From: Ceratodon purpureus
Taxonomy: Eukaryota > Streptophyta > Bryopsida > Pseudoditrichales > Ditrichaceae
NCBI GenBank assembly: GCA_014871385.1
Contig: CM026422.1
Coordinates: 18,468,096 to 18,532,095, forward strand
Length of the DNA: 64,000 nt
Direction of reading: 5' to 3'
Of this stretch, positions 22,234-34,116 are shown one piece after another. The notes beneath the pieces were generated by a model. That model was not told where the DNA came from. It made no database searches and worked only from the letters and a program-made list of their open reading frames with translations. Numbering within the stretch: the stretch's first letter is position 1; every line of letters begins with the position of its first letter. Position numbers and translations under genes: made by a program.

Positions 22234-23613
22234 TTCTGTTACAAGTATTGTGTCTGGATGTCCTACACAAGCCATGCTATGTCACTCTCTTCTTTTTGGC
22301 TTTAGAGATGGTGAAAGTTCACGGATGATCGTACATAGTGCCAAATTTCTCATCCTTCTTGTTAATTTCACCCTAGACATCGAGTATGTCTCAGCGTATT
22401 TCATACTGTCGCTGTAATTGTAACTTTCAAATATATTGCGGGCCGTCATTCATCCGGGCTCGATGAGAATAAGGCGAAGATGTCTGCTGTCCTCTCACAA
22501 GGCGCAATACATCAGTCCTAACAGACAATATGGACGGCCCTACTTGAAGGGTTCAATTCACTGCAATTCAACGAACTATATTATGTTCTGTAAGTAGCAC
22601 ATTGTTTTCTTGAGTGCTACCGTAGTTATATAATCGAAGGGGATATTTGAGACATATATGAGCTTAGGAGACTTCTCTTGTAATTCGTAAGAGATTGTCT
22701 TCGTTGTTGGCCTGGGCTGGTGCGTATTTAAGGATACGGTGCTTCATCCTTAGAATTTGAAATTTGCTTTGCAATATATCTGTTATGAAATTTAGTGATG
22801 TAAGGCTTTTCTTTTCCAGTCGGAGATCAGCTGCGCTTTCGTGAACTATGAACATGAAAGAACAAAATTCTGGTTTCTTTTTGCAATTTATCTGCAACCT
22901 GATATCTTAAGAAGTTGGTGTTGACTTCGAAGTAGATCTTTTCGGAGGATGTCTGCTTTTCTTATGACATCCCCGTTCTCCCCTTCGTGTGAGCATATTA
23001 TTCCGTTTGTGGATTTTTTCGGTGTTATTCTGTTTCAGTGTTTCTTCCAAGTCTAGTGTCCTCTGTGCCTGCTCTCTTCTCTCTATTTGAGTTATCGTCG
23101 CTTTGTAAATCATTTTCTGTAGTGTAGCAATGAAATGTCTTACGAGCCTTGAATTTCATTTTTCTGTCTAGGTTTGCTGTAACTCTCTGTGCAAGGAACT
23201 CTGCTTTGTACATGTGGACAGGTCTGTTGTATACCCGAACCCTTAGTGGGCCCAAATTCTACATTGATTGCCTTCTAACATGCAAGTGTTGTGAAACACC
23301 TGTAGAAATGTGAAAGAAAGTCTTTGTACAATTTCCGTGGTGCACCAAAGCAGCACGGTTCGTAAAAATGAACAGAAGCTCAAACCACAAAAAAAGGGCT
23401 GAACCTTGTCACAGCGATCCAGCCGCCTAATTTCTACAGTATTATACAACACTATCTTTGCACTATCCTCTCACTACCAATTGAGAAATTTTCCCTTTCC
23501 CTTGAAACGATTGTAACAATCAGTCAATGAAATCACTCCCTCTCCGAAGTAGATCTAATTTAAAATAAACGCTCTTGAGAAACCTTCCCCTACCCTCCAT
23601 CACCCACAACGAA
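22234..23613. other. Intergenic and 3' UTRs, no gene seen
   Basis: This holds the 3' UTRs of two convergent genes (small basic protein on plus, membrane protein on minus). No further coding region is supported. Confidence 0.55.
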
Positions 23614-24708
23614 CTAAATTTCCACGCTGGCACCTGATGCAGGAACAGGCTTGTAAGCAGCCAGCTCCAGATCCAGGCCTACTCTGTCATTCCCAGAGCA
23701 GCAACAGAAGTAGACTAAGGTGCCCACGCCAGTAGCCAGGAGGGACACAAAGATGACGCTGCCAAGATAGCTGAGCACAAAACCCAGAGGCACTGCCAAC
23801 GTCGTGGGTCCATCGTGCAGGAATGCCCGACAAAATGCTTCAAACCTTTCATCAGTGCTGGCATACACATACACCGAGACAGAGATCAGCGCAGTGATGG
23901 CAGTCATCTTCCTCCCTCGCACCAGAGCTCCAGATCTTCTGATTGCTGCCATGCCCCACAAGTGCTCCATGGTGGCAACTGGCCGGGTCAGGCTCACTTC
24001 GAGCGTGAAATGGATCACCCATATCATGAAGGCGATGGTCTCGAACTCCATCGTGTAGGAGAGGACCGGAATCCAGATGGTGATGGAGTTTGACATGACG
24101 AGGTTGATCCATATGATGAATGTGATGGTGAGGATTATGGTGAAGAGGAAGCTGGCGAGGGAGAAGATGGCGAGAGTGAGCATGTCGGTCAGGAGCATGC
24201 GTCGTGCGCTGTGCAGGGAAGCTGTGAGGAGTTGCTGATTGGATTCTGGAGTGCGGTCGGAGTCTTCGAGTGGGCTGTGGAATGGAGCTCCCCAGACGAG
24301 AATCGTTGCCGCCAGCTGCAGGTAGTAGAGTGCAACGTAGAGGACGAGAATTAGGGTCACGGTGATGAGAAACAGAGGGTGGTGAAGATTGAAGAGGCGG
24401 GGAACGTTGAAGAGGCGGAGAGATATGCAGGTGAAGGTAGCAAAGGGTAAGTAGAAAGCTAGGAGGAAGAAGGTGAGGCAGCGCCAGTGCTTCTTGAAAA
24501 ACCTGCCTGACTCGATCACAATCTCCCTGAGCTTCATACAGTCCCTCATCAAATTTTCCCCAGTAGTTCCACAACAGTGTCGCTCCATCGTGTCTGTGCC
24601 AGATGTTTCCGAGATGTCTTTGTAATCTAACAGGAATCTAACTGAGGCACTTCTCCCGGGGAACTTATCTAGCCCTGATCGACTAATTGTTTCTTGAACA
24701 GAATTCAA
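23614..24708 (-). CDS. Multipass membrane protein, plant family of unknown function
   Basis: A single-exon ORF of 364 residues. After a soluble N-terminus of about 70 residues there are roughly six hydrophobic segments: about 76-100, 112-138, 172-200, 205-235, 268-285 and 300-335. The stretch with LEVSLTRPVATMEHLWGMAA and GALVRGRK between the fourth and fifth segments resembles the conserved cytosolic loop of a large uncharacterised plant membrane-protein family (pattern E...G..A...S..L..G+). A CCCC cluster follows the last segment and could be palmitoylated. There is no catalytic motif. It is likely an endomembrane or plasma membrane protein. Confidence 0.75.
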   Translation of the reverse strand: MNSVQETISRSGLDKFPGRSASVRFLLDYKDISETSGTDTMERHCCGTTGENLMRDCMKLREIVIESGRFFKKHWRCLTFFLLAFYLPFATFTCISLRLFNVPRLFNLHHPLFLITVTLILVLYVALYYLQLAATILVWGAPFHSPLEDSDRTPESNQQLLTASLHSARRMLLTDMLTLAIFSLASFLFTIILTITFIIWINLVMSNSITIWIPVLSYTMEFETIAFMIWVIHFTLEVSLTRPVATMEHLWGMAAIRRSGALVRGRKMTAITALISVSVYVYASTDERFEAFCRAFLHDGPTTLAVPLGFVLSYLGSVIFVSLLATGVGTLVYFCCCSGNDRVGLDLELAAYKPVPASGASVEI

Positions 24709-27700
24709 GCAGAATTCTGCTTAATACTGACTCGATCGTAGTTACAAAACTTTCGTTGTAGGTTTTTGTTGAACGACGTAGGAGTATTTTTAAAAGAAGA
24801 TATTCATTGGTCTCTTGATAGTTTTGAAAGTACAAAGTACAGTAGTAGTCAAGTACACGGCGTTGTACATGTGGTCCTAAAGTCTTTCACGCGTCCCGAC
24901 TGGTCCCGACTCCCTCAGAAATTTACCGACTTCTGTGTCACAGGAAGTCCATGGGAGTTTGCTTTTCGATTGACATCCACGATAGGTGGGTGATATTGGT
25001 CTAAACGTGCATGATATTCTGATGATCTTTCTTAAAAATGGACACATAATTGACATAAAATGAACATATTTCTTTGAATCGAAATCTTGTCGTGTTAGGA
25101 TTGAGGTTCAATTGAGCTCAATTTTGTTTGATGGGCACTGGGGAAGAAAATGAGAACCCGAACTCTCTTCTCAGGATTTAATATGTCCAAGCACAGGCGA
25201 AGTAGATAAAGATTATTCACTGTCGTGACGAATATCTACACTAAATTAACGTTCCAGACGAAAGTTCCAGAATGAGCCTCTTTCAACATTCTGCTCAGTC
25301 AGGAGTAAAAAAAGTCGGTGTCTGGGACGGTGTTCGGGTTTTCAACAGCTAGAGCAGCCGAGAATTGTATCAGAATCCAGGCCCTCTGCAATCGCTCTTC
25401 ATATCCAGTGCTCTCATCCATTTTTTTACACATCCTTTCCTTTCAGCTGGCGCCTAATACTTCACTAAACCTCTTGAGTGTTATTGAAAATGCGTTCAGA
25501 AGTTGGCTGTTCTCACCCAGAACATTATGCTGTTACACCTCTAACTCATGAGTATGTCAACTGCATCATGCCTTGAAAGATATCTGTGCTCACTCCTCAC
25601 CTCACAGAAACATGCTGCTCGTGCACTGGCATTTACAAACCTAACATCGAGCCTGAAAATTAAACCTTGTTTGGAGGTGTATAGATTCTGTTGACACAAA
25701 ACTCACGGATTCATACCCACCTCAAACAGTTCAATCCTAGCTCGTCTGTCCTAATCGGTGACCACCAAATCGTCAAACTCTGACATCGACTAATGAGCTG
25801 AATTGATTGAGGTTTCCATTTTCTACCAGTGACATGGACATTGACGGTGGAAGGAATATGAGTGCTTATCTAAGTCGTGATTTTGAAAGGGAGCTGCAGT
25901 TTGTCGATGGCATACATGTCCAACTTGATCACCGTCATGTGGACTATGTCCAAGATACAGCCATCACACAATGTGACCGCCTTAGCAAGCTCCTAATGTA
26001 TACAGCCACCTTGAATTGATGAGCTCAACCTTGAGTGATTTCATCATTATTTTGAGTTATTACATCTTTTAAAGAGAGTAAAACTGGTAGTAGCTTAAGG
26101 TGATCAATCAAATCACCTCGTCCATGGAATCTAGTGTGGTACAGTGGAAATGGAATTCTTAGTTCCTAGACCTGTACAGTGGTGCATCAGCGAGACTACT
26201 GATAGAGAATAACACAGAACCAACATATGAAGACGCTTGTACGTTTAAGTATTAATAGAGCTACATGGATACCTCTCTGATTGTAATGAATGACATAGTT
26301 GTACACATCAAGGTCAACAAATTATTTTGTTGGGTATCAGTTTCAGTATTCAGGCACCGCTTCTTCCTGTGCAAGTTGTCCTGAGTAGGATTTCCACTTT
26401 ACTTTCGCGACCAAGAGCATGTTATTCTTCAATGACATGAGCATGGAACAAATTCTACAAGTTGCACAGTGTGACAGATTCATCAAAATTCCTTTCCACC
26501 AACCTTAGTGCTAAATTGTAGACAATAAGAGTTACATCAACTTTCATGGAAGAAAAACTAGGAGCTGTTGTTTGGACAAGCGCCCATACACCTAAGTTGT
26601 GTCTGACCACACATATTTGATACTGAGGTAGAGTTAATTCTACTTCAAAGTTGATGGGAAAAGGCTGGCTTGATGTATTGCTTTTTGTATTCCAAAGGAT
26701 TGGCAATGTGCAAGAGTAGTGAAGTAGGTAATGAAAAGTCTAGATGAATCTTTTCAGAGTGAGCATATGGCTTTCACACTCCATTATGTTCATCACTGTT
26801 TCCAATGACAATGGCATTATCATGTGTGGATAGATGTTCCTCCAGGCTCCTGCCTTGCACACTGTGATGTACAGGCCAGAACCTGCAGTGCTGCACATCT
26901 AGATCCAAACCCCACTTTTATTGCATTGTCATCTTCCGTCTGGACTCTGGACTCTGGAACTCACATGGTGCATAGCTTTGGATAAGTATTGGTGATCTCT
27001 AGATGGATTGTAGACAGACTTTATTTTCACAAGTTGCTTGAATAATTGGCAACATAGACTTCCTGGCACTTCATCAGAGAATTGAGGTGCAGCAAATCTC
27101 CTGATCAAGAGTCAGCTCAAAACAAATCAATTTAAGATATTAAAAACTCTTGACTGTTGGAAGATCCAGTATGACCTCAAAATTCGATTGCTGACTCCTA
27201 CCCAACAGGTGGAATTTCAGAATCCAAATTGTCTTTAGCCTCTACCAGAGTTTTGCATCATAGTCAAAGTCAAAAAATCTGGGTGAGTCTTGTCAAATTG
27301 TCACAACAATGTGAAGTTATCTTGTGAAAGCAGAGACTTTGCTTGTCTTGCAGAATTGCTGATGATGCTTGGTTATGACAAGTTACTGGAATGTTTGTGC
27401 AATGTCCTTCAAAAGACTTGGATTGCACCTTCCTGGTCGTTGGTCCTTCCAGATTCATGAAGAGTGTGCTCTTGTATACCCAGTTCTGCAATAAAATACA
27501 TTTATATTTATGTGGTAAATTATTTAATGATTTAGGTCAAGAAGAAACCTTGAATTGGAATTAAATCTCGAGCCATTGAATTTTCAATATGTAGATGAGC
27601 AGTGGCTCAGGACTTGAATTTTTCTTAGTCAGGGATTCATGCAAGTTTCCTCGATATGACCTAGAATCCTCTTTGGGACTCTTGTAGTATAGGACACTCA

Positions 27701-30700
27701 TGGTACAAGGAAGAATAACAAATAGCAAATTATTTTTTGATATTTGATTTTTCAAATGTTAATTTTGGGTCAAAAGATGCGTAGAAGGTTAGAACCAAAA
27801 ACTTTAAAAATAAAATTTAATCAAAAAAAAATTTCGGGTTGAATTCGCAAATCTTGACAGTAATTGTTCGAAAAAAAAAAAAAAATAAATAAAAAAATCT
27901 TGACAGTTATTAAGCCACGTGGATGTTGTTTAAAAGAATTTTAGAGAACCATCCAGGAAACAAGTTGGCAAAATAGGGGAGAGTTTGTGGAGGCTCCTTC
28001 AGCATGTGTCAACACCCCAATCAACTCACGTTGAGTCCCAACAAACAAGAAACTGTGTCTTCGAGTTCTTTTTAATCCCATATTTCTTTTTCCTGGTCTA
28101 CCCAAAGGACTGATTCCAGCTGTGCCAAGCGCGGCCTTTGTGCACCTCCACTAGTGAACAGTAGCCTAAGCTACGAAATAAAAACAAAAACAATTTATTA
28201 AGGACCTCCAAGAGCCCTGTCCTATGCTCCTGGCCCTGCAGGTTGTGCCAACCTCCTCTTCAAAAAATATTAAAAAAAGAAAGTAACAAATTTGTATATT
28301 TATTTCTTCCGGTTACTGAACAGCACATTTGTGTTTCAAAGAAAATGAGAAAAAAGAATGGGGTAGGAAATTAGGCTTGGTGAAGGAGGTGCTTTCAGCA
28401 GAGAGTAACTTATGTGCAATTTACTCCTCAGCTGGGGTGACGGGTGGCTTGGAGGTTCATCTGGGGATATTAAAGTTATGTATATAAAGTTAAGTTGAGT
28501 TAAGCTACACCTGTGCATGAGCAGGCCCACTGCTGTCTCATGTGATTATACAGTAAGCTAAGCTAGAAGACGGCCGCAAAATTTCCAGAGAGCCAACTTA
28601 GGCCCACTTTATACACAGTCTGGGGTTGCCCGGAGGTGGGCTGGATTATACATTTTTCCAGCCTCCGATCTGGTCCAAGTTCGGACACAAATTGACAGTT
28701 TGGGACAAGAGAAATCATGTTTTAATTGTATCAAATCCCTCAAATATTTGGCATCAAAATAGTGTAATGTAGGATGCTACATAGGATAAGTTGAAGTTTT
28801 AGTCAAGCCTTATTATAAAACCTTTGGCGCCGATTTGAAACATCAATCAATTCTATTGATTAAAATTTGAAAAGTTTGGGCTGATCTTCATTCCGGCCTT
28901 CATTCCGGCTTGGAGTAAAAAATGGCCATTAAGGTCAAACCAACCATACCTAACATTATTGATACCAAACCCATAAATGAACAATAAACTTCTCTATTTT
29001 TGAGAAGTTTTGATCAATTCATTTCAAAGAAGGTTCAGAGCCAATAATTAGAGAGATACAGAAGGTATCAAGCATGATTGGTTGAAAGGGAACTGTATAG
29101 AAGCATTTTAATAATAACACCATAATCAAGTTATGGTGTCATGGTGGTTGGTTTTGCATTAGAGTAGTACATCATGATTTCAACTTTTTGACTCCAAATA
29201 AATATAATTATTTCAATATTGAGTATAAGATTAGAAAACTTTTTGCATTCAACAAGAACATCCTCTTTGTACACATGAAAAATCCTCTTCAAATTATACC
29301 CCTCTAACACATATACTAAAATCCTTATTTGATCGGTTATGGGTGGCTCAATTCCAGGCAGCTGGCTCAGCGAGTCTCCTCCAAGACTCCACCATTTGTT
29401 CAATATTGACTTCTTCTCACCAAATGAGGTCAACCCGGACACACAGAACATGGCGTGGGCATACTTGTACCGGTGTTTCACAGCCAAGTTGAACAGAGTA
29501 GGTTATGACTGTACTTCTTTCTCTACCAATTGTTCAAGCACGTTGGAACTCTTAGACGAGTTCCTTGCGAACCAATCATTGTATCACAGCAGAGTTGCTG
29601 ACTGTCGTCACGTTGTCCAAAATACCCCCATACATATATTGGCTCCATTTGTTTCAAAAAAAATAAAAAATACCCCCATACTTATGTAGGAGTTGTAATT
29701 ATGAACAGCAGAGATTAAAAATAAGAATGTAATACTGTATCATACTTATTCAATAGATACAAAGTGCATGTGGCAACTCAATAGTGTAACAGTATAGACC
29801 GCGTATAACAGTATGGGTATAACGAAATATTAGTGCATATAACCATGTATAGATTAGTGCAGAATGTGTAGTAGGAACAGATTTTTATCACGATCATCAT
29901 GCAGTATACCTATCTTTGTAGATCTAGTTTGACCATTTTAGGTTCTCTTTCGATTCCCATGCAGCTAAGATGTTCAAAGTCTTTTGGGCTGCCATTTGCT
30001 TCAAAAAAAAAAAAAAAAAAAAAAAAAGTCTTTTGGGCTTTTTTTGACTCTGGGGAAAAATTATTTCACTTTTATTACAAAATCAAATAAAATAAAAAAA
30101 TATTTTTTCATTGATTCAGTGTTATATTGCAACACTGTGACCACTTTGGATCCCGGAGTAGCTACAATGTCATTTTGGGCTCCCTGGTGGCTACAGTGTC
30201 ACCACAAGTAGGTGTACCCACTTTGCAGGGTCTCGTCTGGGAGAGGGCTCATCAGTGGCCACTTCTCACGGCATTCATGATCTCGGTGAATTATTGTACG
30301 CGATAGTGTACGTGAGGAATTTTGTAATGTCCCAGATCGACCCCCTGTACCAAAATTCTCCAGAACTATACTATCGGTTGGTAATTCCCCTGTTCACTGC
30401 TACCCGCTGATCGACCGGGGCGATCACTGGTTGAAAAGCAGACAAGTGACAGAAATGCCGGACATTTCTCTGGGGAGGTCTTCGATCCAGCTGCGAATCA
30501 TGAACTGTAGATCAAAATGATCTCACGAGCTACTGTAGCGCTGATCATGAGCAATTTAGCATCTCACCCTTGTAGCATACGAAAGCCGATGACATATTCG
30601 TGAGAGTAGTTGAAGCATGCACAAAAGAGAGTACTGTAGCCTATTGCCAGAGGGAAAAGATACTATGCTCTGAGACAGAGCCATCTCCTTTTGTTGTTTA

Positions 30701-31853
30701 ATGTCCTAACTACAACTAAATTTATTCATTTATTTTATTATGATTTTTGATTACTTTTTATGAACAAAAGAGTGGCCAGGGTTCAGTGCTTACAACAGCC
30801 AGCAGGGACATTCAGACACCGCAGAAACAGTACTACAGCGGATGGCCGGGATGGTTGAACAACCGGCCGCAACAAAGTTTTGAGCCGCAGCTCGCAGAGA
30901 CAGACGCCGGTTGAAGCTGGAGATACACATGCCCATATCTCCGGAGCCTTTACCGTTGAATTTCGATTTTGATTCGCTAATCAGTTCTCTTCAGCGTTGA
31001 ATATTGGCCGTCAATCGGAGTCGACGTCATGCTCTCCACTGCCACGTCGAGTGGTCTAAGCTTCTAAAGGAGGCATAATTCTTCGCTTTTGTAACCAAAT
31101 TTAGACTTAAGGGGAAGGTAAACTCACTGGAGCCTGATCAGAGTTTGCTGTGAATGTGCATTTCTAATGCAAGTCACCGTCCCAAGCAAGGACGTGGATT
31201 CAACGTTATTGACCAGCATGAGCTAGCATACCGAGTCGTGTGCTTGCTCCTCAATCAGTGCTGCTTTCGCCGTTGTTGTCCTTGATACATCAACGTACGT
31301 ACGTGACTCGCTTTGTGAATCTTGTGTAAGTTTTTGTGCAAGATAGTAAAGTCATGTAGCAGCTTGATCAGTGCAGTGGCGTGGTGCTTCTTCTTTGGGG
31401 TTGCTGTACTATCATTGCAGACAAGTCTGGACAGGGAGTAGTGTGCAAGTTCAGTATTGCAGGCCCGCCTCTCTGAGTAGTTGGTTGTCAGTTTGGTTTC
31501 ACATGTACTTTGCCTTGTCTATTGCCTTGTTTCACGTCAGGCTGACAAGGATGGGATTTTGTCAGTACACTTCAAGCGTTCATGATCACTGAGCTAACTT
31601 AGCTAGGGGATTGACACGCTTAATTCTTTAGTGATATTTTTTTTAACGCAATTCTTCTCCATTGCAGAAATTGTGTGCACAGCTGGAATTATACTAGTCT
31701 CGAGGCCCACTGAAACATTGACTGATGACTCAACCGTGAGTACTGACTGCCCGGTGAGAAGTCTGCCTGTTTTTTGGTGGGGTTACCAATAAATCTGTAA
31801 GGCTTCTGGGAGTCTAGGGAGGAGAAAATAATCATTCATAGCAACTGTGGAGC
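24709..31853. other. Intergenic region
   Basis: About 7.1 kb with no gene recognised. It contains an A-run near 27870, a poly-A tract of about 26 bp at 30002-30027, and the promoter and leader of the glycosyltransferase at its right end (about 30.8-31.85 kb, GC-richer). The scattered open frames have no family signature. No terminal repeats were found by eye. Confidence 0.5.
30002..30027. repeat. Poly-A tract
   Basis: About 26 consecutive A. The flanks (CTTTTGGGCTGCC.. before, CTTTTGGGCTTT.. after) share a short direct repeat, TCTTTTGGGCT, which could be a target-site duplication around a retroposed A-tail. This is weak evidence. Confidence 0.7.
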
Positions 31854-34116
31854 ATGGATACTTTGAAGTACCTGTCCAAATGGAAGTCTTTTACTAGGGA
31901 AACGAGTTTGATCACCACCACCTCCTCTCCAAGATCAATGGGTTCATTTTTGAAGAACCAGTTCCTGGACGTGTGGCTAGTCCGTGTAGCCATCGGTGCT
32001 CTTGTGCTAGGCTTGGTTTTCCTCTTCAAGCTCTTGCTGGATTCACAACCAGGTCTCATACCAGTCGATTTCAGAATAGGATCCTTGAACCCTAGTGCAG
32101 AATCCGCAGCGGAGGACTGTCTCAAAGGTTGTAGTAACCCCAGTGATCCAAACGCAACGAGACTACCACCTTCCATTTTTCCTAATTCCTATCTCCCTTG
32201 CAAGGATTACATCAAACCTGGAAGCAGCACCCATGACTTGAGCAACGTTTCCAAGTTTTTCCATACCGCGGTGGAGGATTCTGAGCTCCTCCATGCTGCC
32301 CAAGACGCTGCTACTCAGCCTCTACCCCCTGGCAAACCCAGGATTGCATTTTTGTTCATTACGAGGGCGAGTATTCCACATGAGGCTCTGTGGGAGCGTT
32401 TCTTTGCAGGGGCAGATGAGGAGTCTTACTCGATTTATACACATAACAGCTCCGTATTGGGTGTCGATTACAGCAACACGTCTGTTTTCTACAACAGATC
32501 CGTTCCAACCAAAAACACGTGGAGGTTCACCATCACCTTGGTGGATGTGTTTCGAAGGTTGATGGCATTCGCTTTGTTGGACACTGCAAAAGCCAATATG
32601 TGGTTTGTGCTGTTGTCTGAGACGTGTATTCCAGTTCGAAGCTTTCCTTATGTTTATGACTATTTCATGAACTCCACCACCAGCTTTGTAGAAGGATTTT
32701 CCCCACAAGAAAGGTAAACCTTATTCTTATGCCTGATTTTTTTCTCTGCTTCGGGAATTTATTAGAGCCATTTCTGCTCACGGGAAATTTTTGTGTGACA
32801 ATTTTGTCAAGTTCACTTTCATTGCGTGTGAGTGACTCAACAGTTTCTTTTGATTGTAGGTTTTTGAAATATGAGAAGTGGGAGCCTGTGGTTGAAAAGA
32901 AGGATGTGAGGAAGGGTGAGCTATGGATGTCAATGCACCGTCGCCATGCAGGGATGGTTGTTGGCGATGTGACATTCTACCGGAAGTTTAAGTTGGATTG
33001 TCACACTGAATGCGTCAAGGATGAGATGTTCGCGCAAACGCTTCTTCATGTCAAGGACCCCCAGGTAAGAACCAGAGCAATCCCAATGTTTGGTAAATAA
33101 TCTGTGCATTAACAGCAACTATCATTTTTACACCATCAGTCTATACCTGAGGTTATGAGAGAATAGGCTTTCAGGAAGAAAAATAAAAACCCCTGAATCG
33201 ATGGCTAAAAGATTGCCACTCTACCCACCTTTTAATGTTCCAGGAGGTCTACAGTGAAACCATGTTGGAGGGGTGTTTCAACTCACTCTCTCCTTTGTGA
33301 ATTTCTCTTGTGCATAATGTTCAAGCCGGTCATGCGAATTATTTCGTTGTGGACCCAGCTCATGTAGAGGCTAGTCCCTTCTTGCTCACACCATTAGTGC
33401 TGGATCATTCCATGCCATGAAGTTATTAAGAACCGGGTCCAGTGCTGTCACGGACTTGTCACTTTGTGTGTGCATCCACGTCGCTACCGTCAGTCTTTCA
33501 AATGTATATGTGCCTTAGCAACCTTTTGACTACATCTGACAAGTCAGTTTTCGAGTAAAACCCTTCCACGTCCGTACCCACAATCATTCTTGCAACACTT
33601 GCTAATCCATAATTTAGCTAAGTTCGATCATTAGCCATTCACAAGTTCTTGCTTCCTTGTCACCAATGATTAGTGCCAATTAGTGATCTGCTTGTTGAAG
33701 GATTGATTTTGAGACCCACTTTGGAAGACACAATGCTAATCCTGTTAATTGTGTCCTGTTATGTCAGACTCTGCTTTTTAGATCCTGTTTTTGATCGTAT
33801 TACATTGGCTGTGCAGGGGATAGCCAACCGGTCTATCACTTATGCGGATTGGCACTATAATCATCGTGGATCTCCTCGGCTGCACACTGCTCAGCTGATA
33901 AACTCCACTTTGTTTACAAAAATACAGAACAGGACAGAGAATCTAGATGGGCAATACTGGGATTCTACAGATGAGTGGGACCACAAGTTATTGAGAGACT
34001 GTGTGTACAACGGACGGCCCCACTCACCTTGCTTTCTGTTTGCACGGAAATTTTCAGGCGAGAAGGAAGATGTCCAAGCCTTGCTCAACATTCCAAAGAC
34101 GGTTATGGGCTACTAA
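31854..34116 (+). CDS. Core-2/I-branching (GT14-like) glycosyltransferase
   Basis: Three exons, 31854-32713, 32860-33064 and 33817-34116, with phases agreeing, give 454 residues. It is a type II membrane protein: a short cytosolic tail, then one hydrophobic anchor at about 41-62, then a Golgi lumenal domain. Diagnostic blocks are PRIAFLFITRASIPHEALWE, LLSETCIPVRSF, a WMSMHRRHAG block, the SITYADWH segment and the C-terminal DRDCV-type block (HKLLRDCVYNGRPHSPCFLF). This is the plant DUF266/Core-2 family, thought to add sugars to cell-wall glycoproteins or polysaccharides; donor and acceptor are unknown. The start is the first ATG before the charged tail. Intron 2 (33065-33816) is 752 bp. Confidence 0.92.

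Noticed and set aside
29984-30211. Lys-run open frames
   Set aside because: Translation of the poly-A tract.
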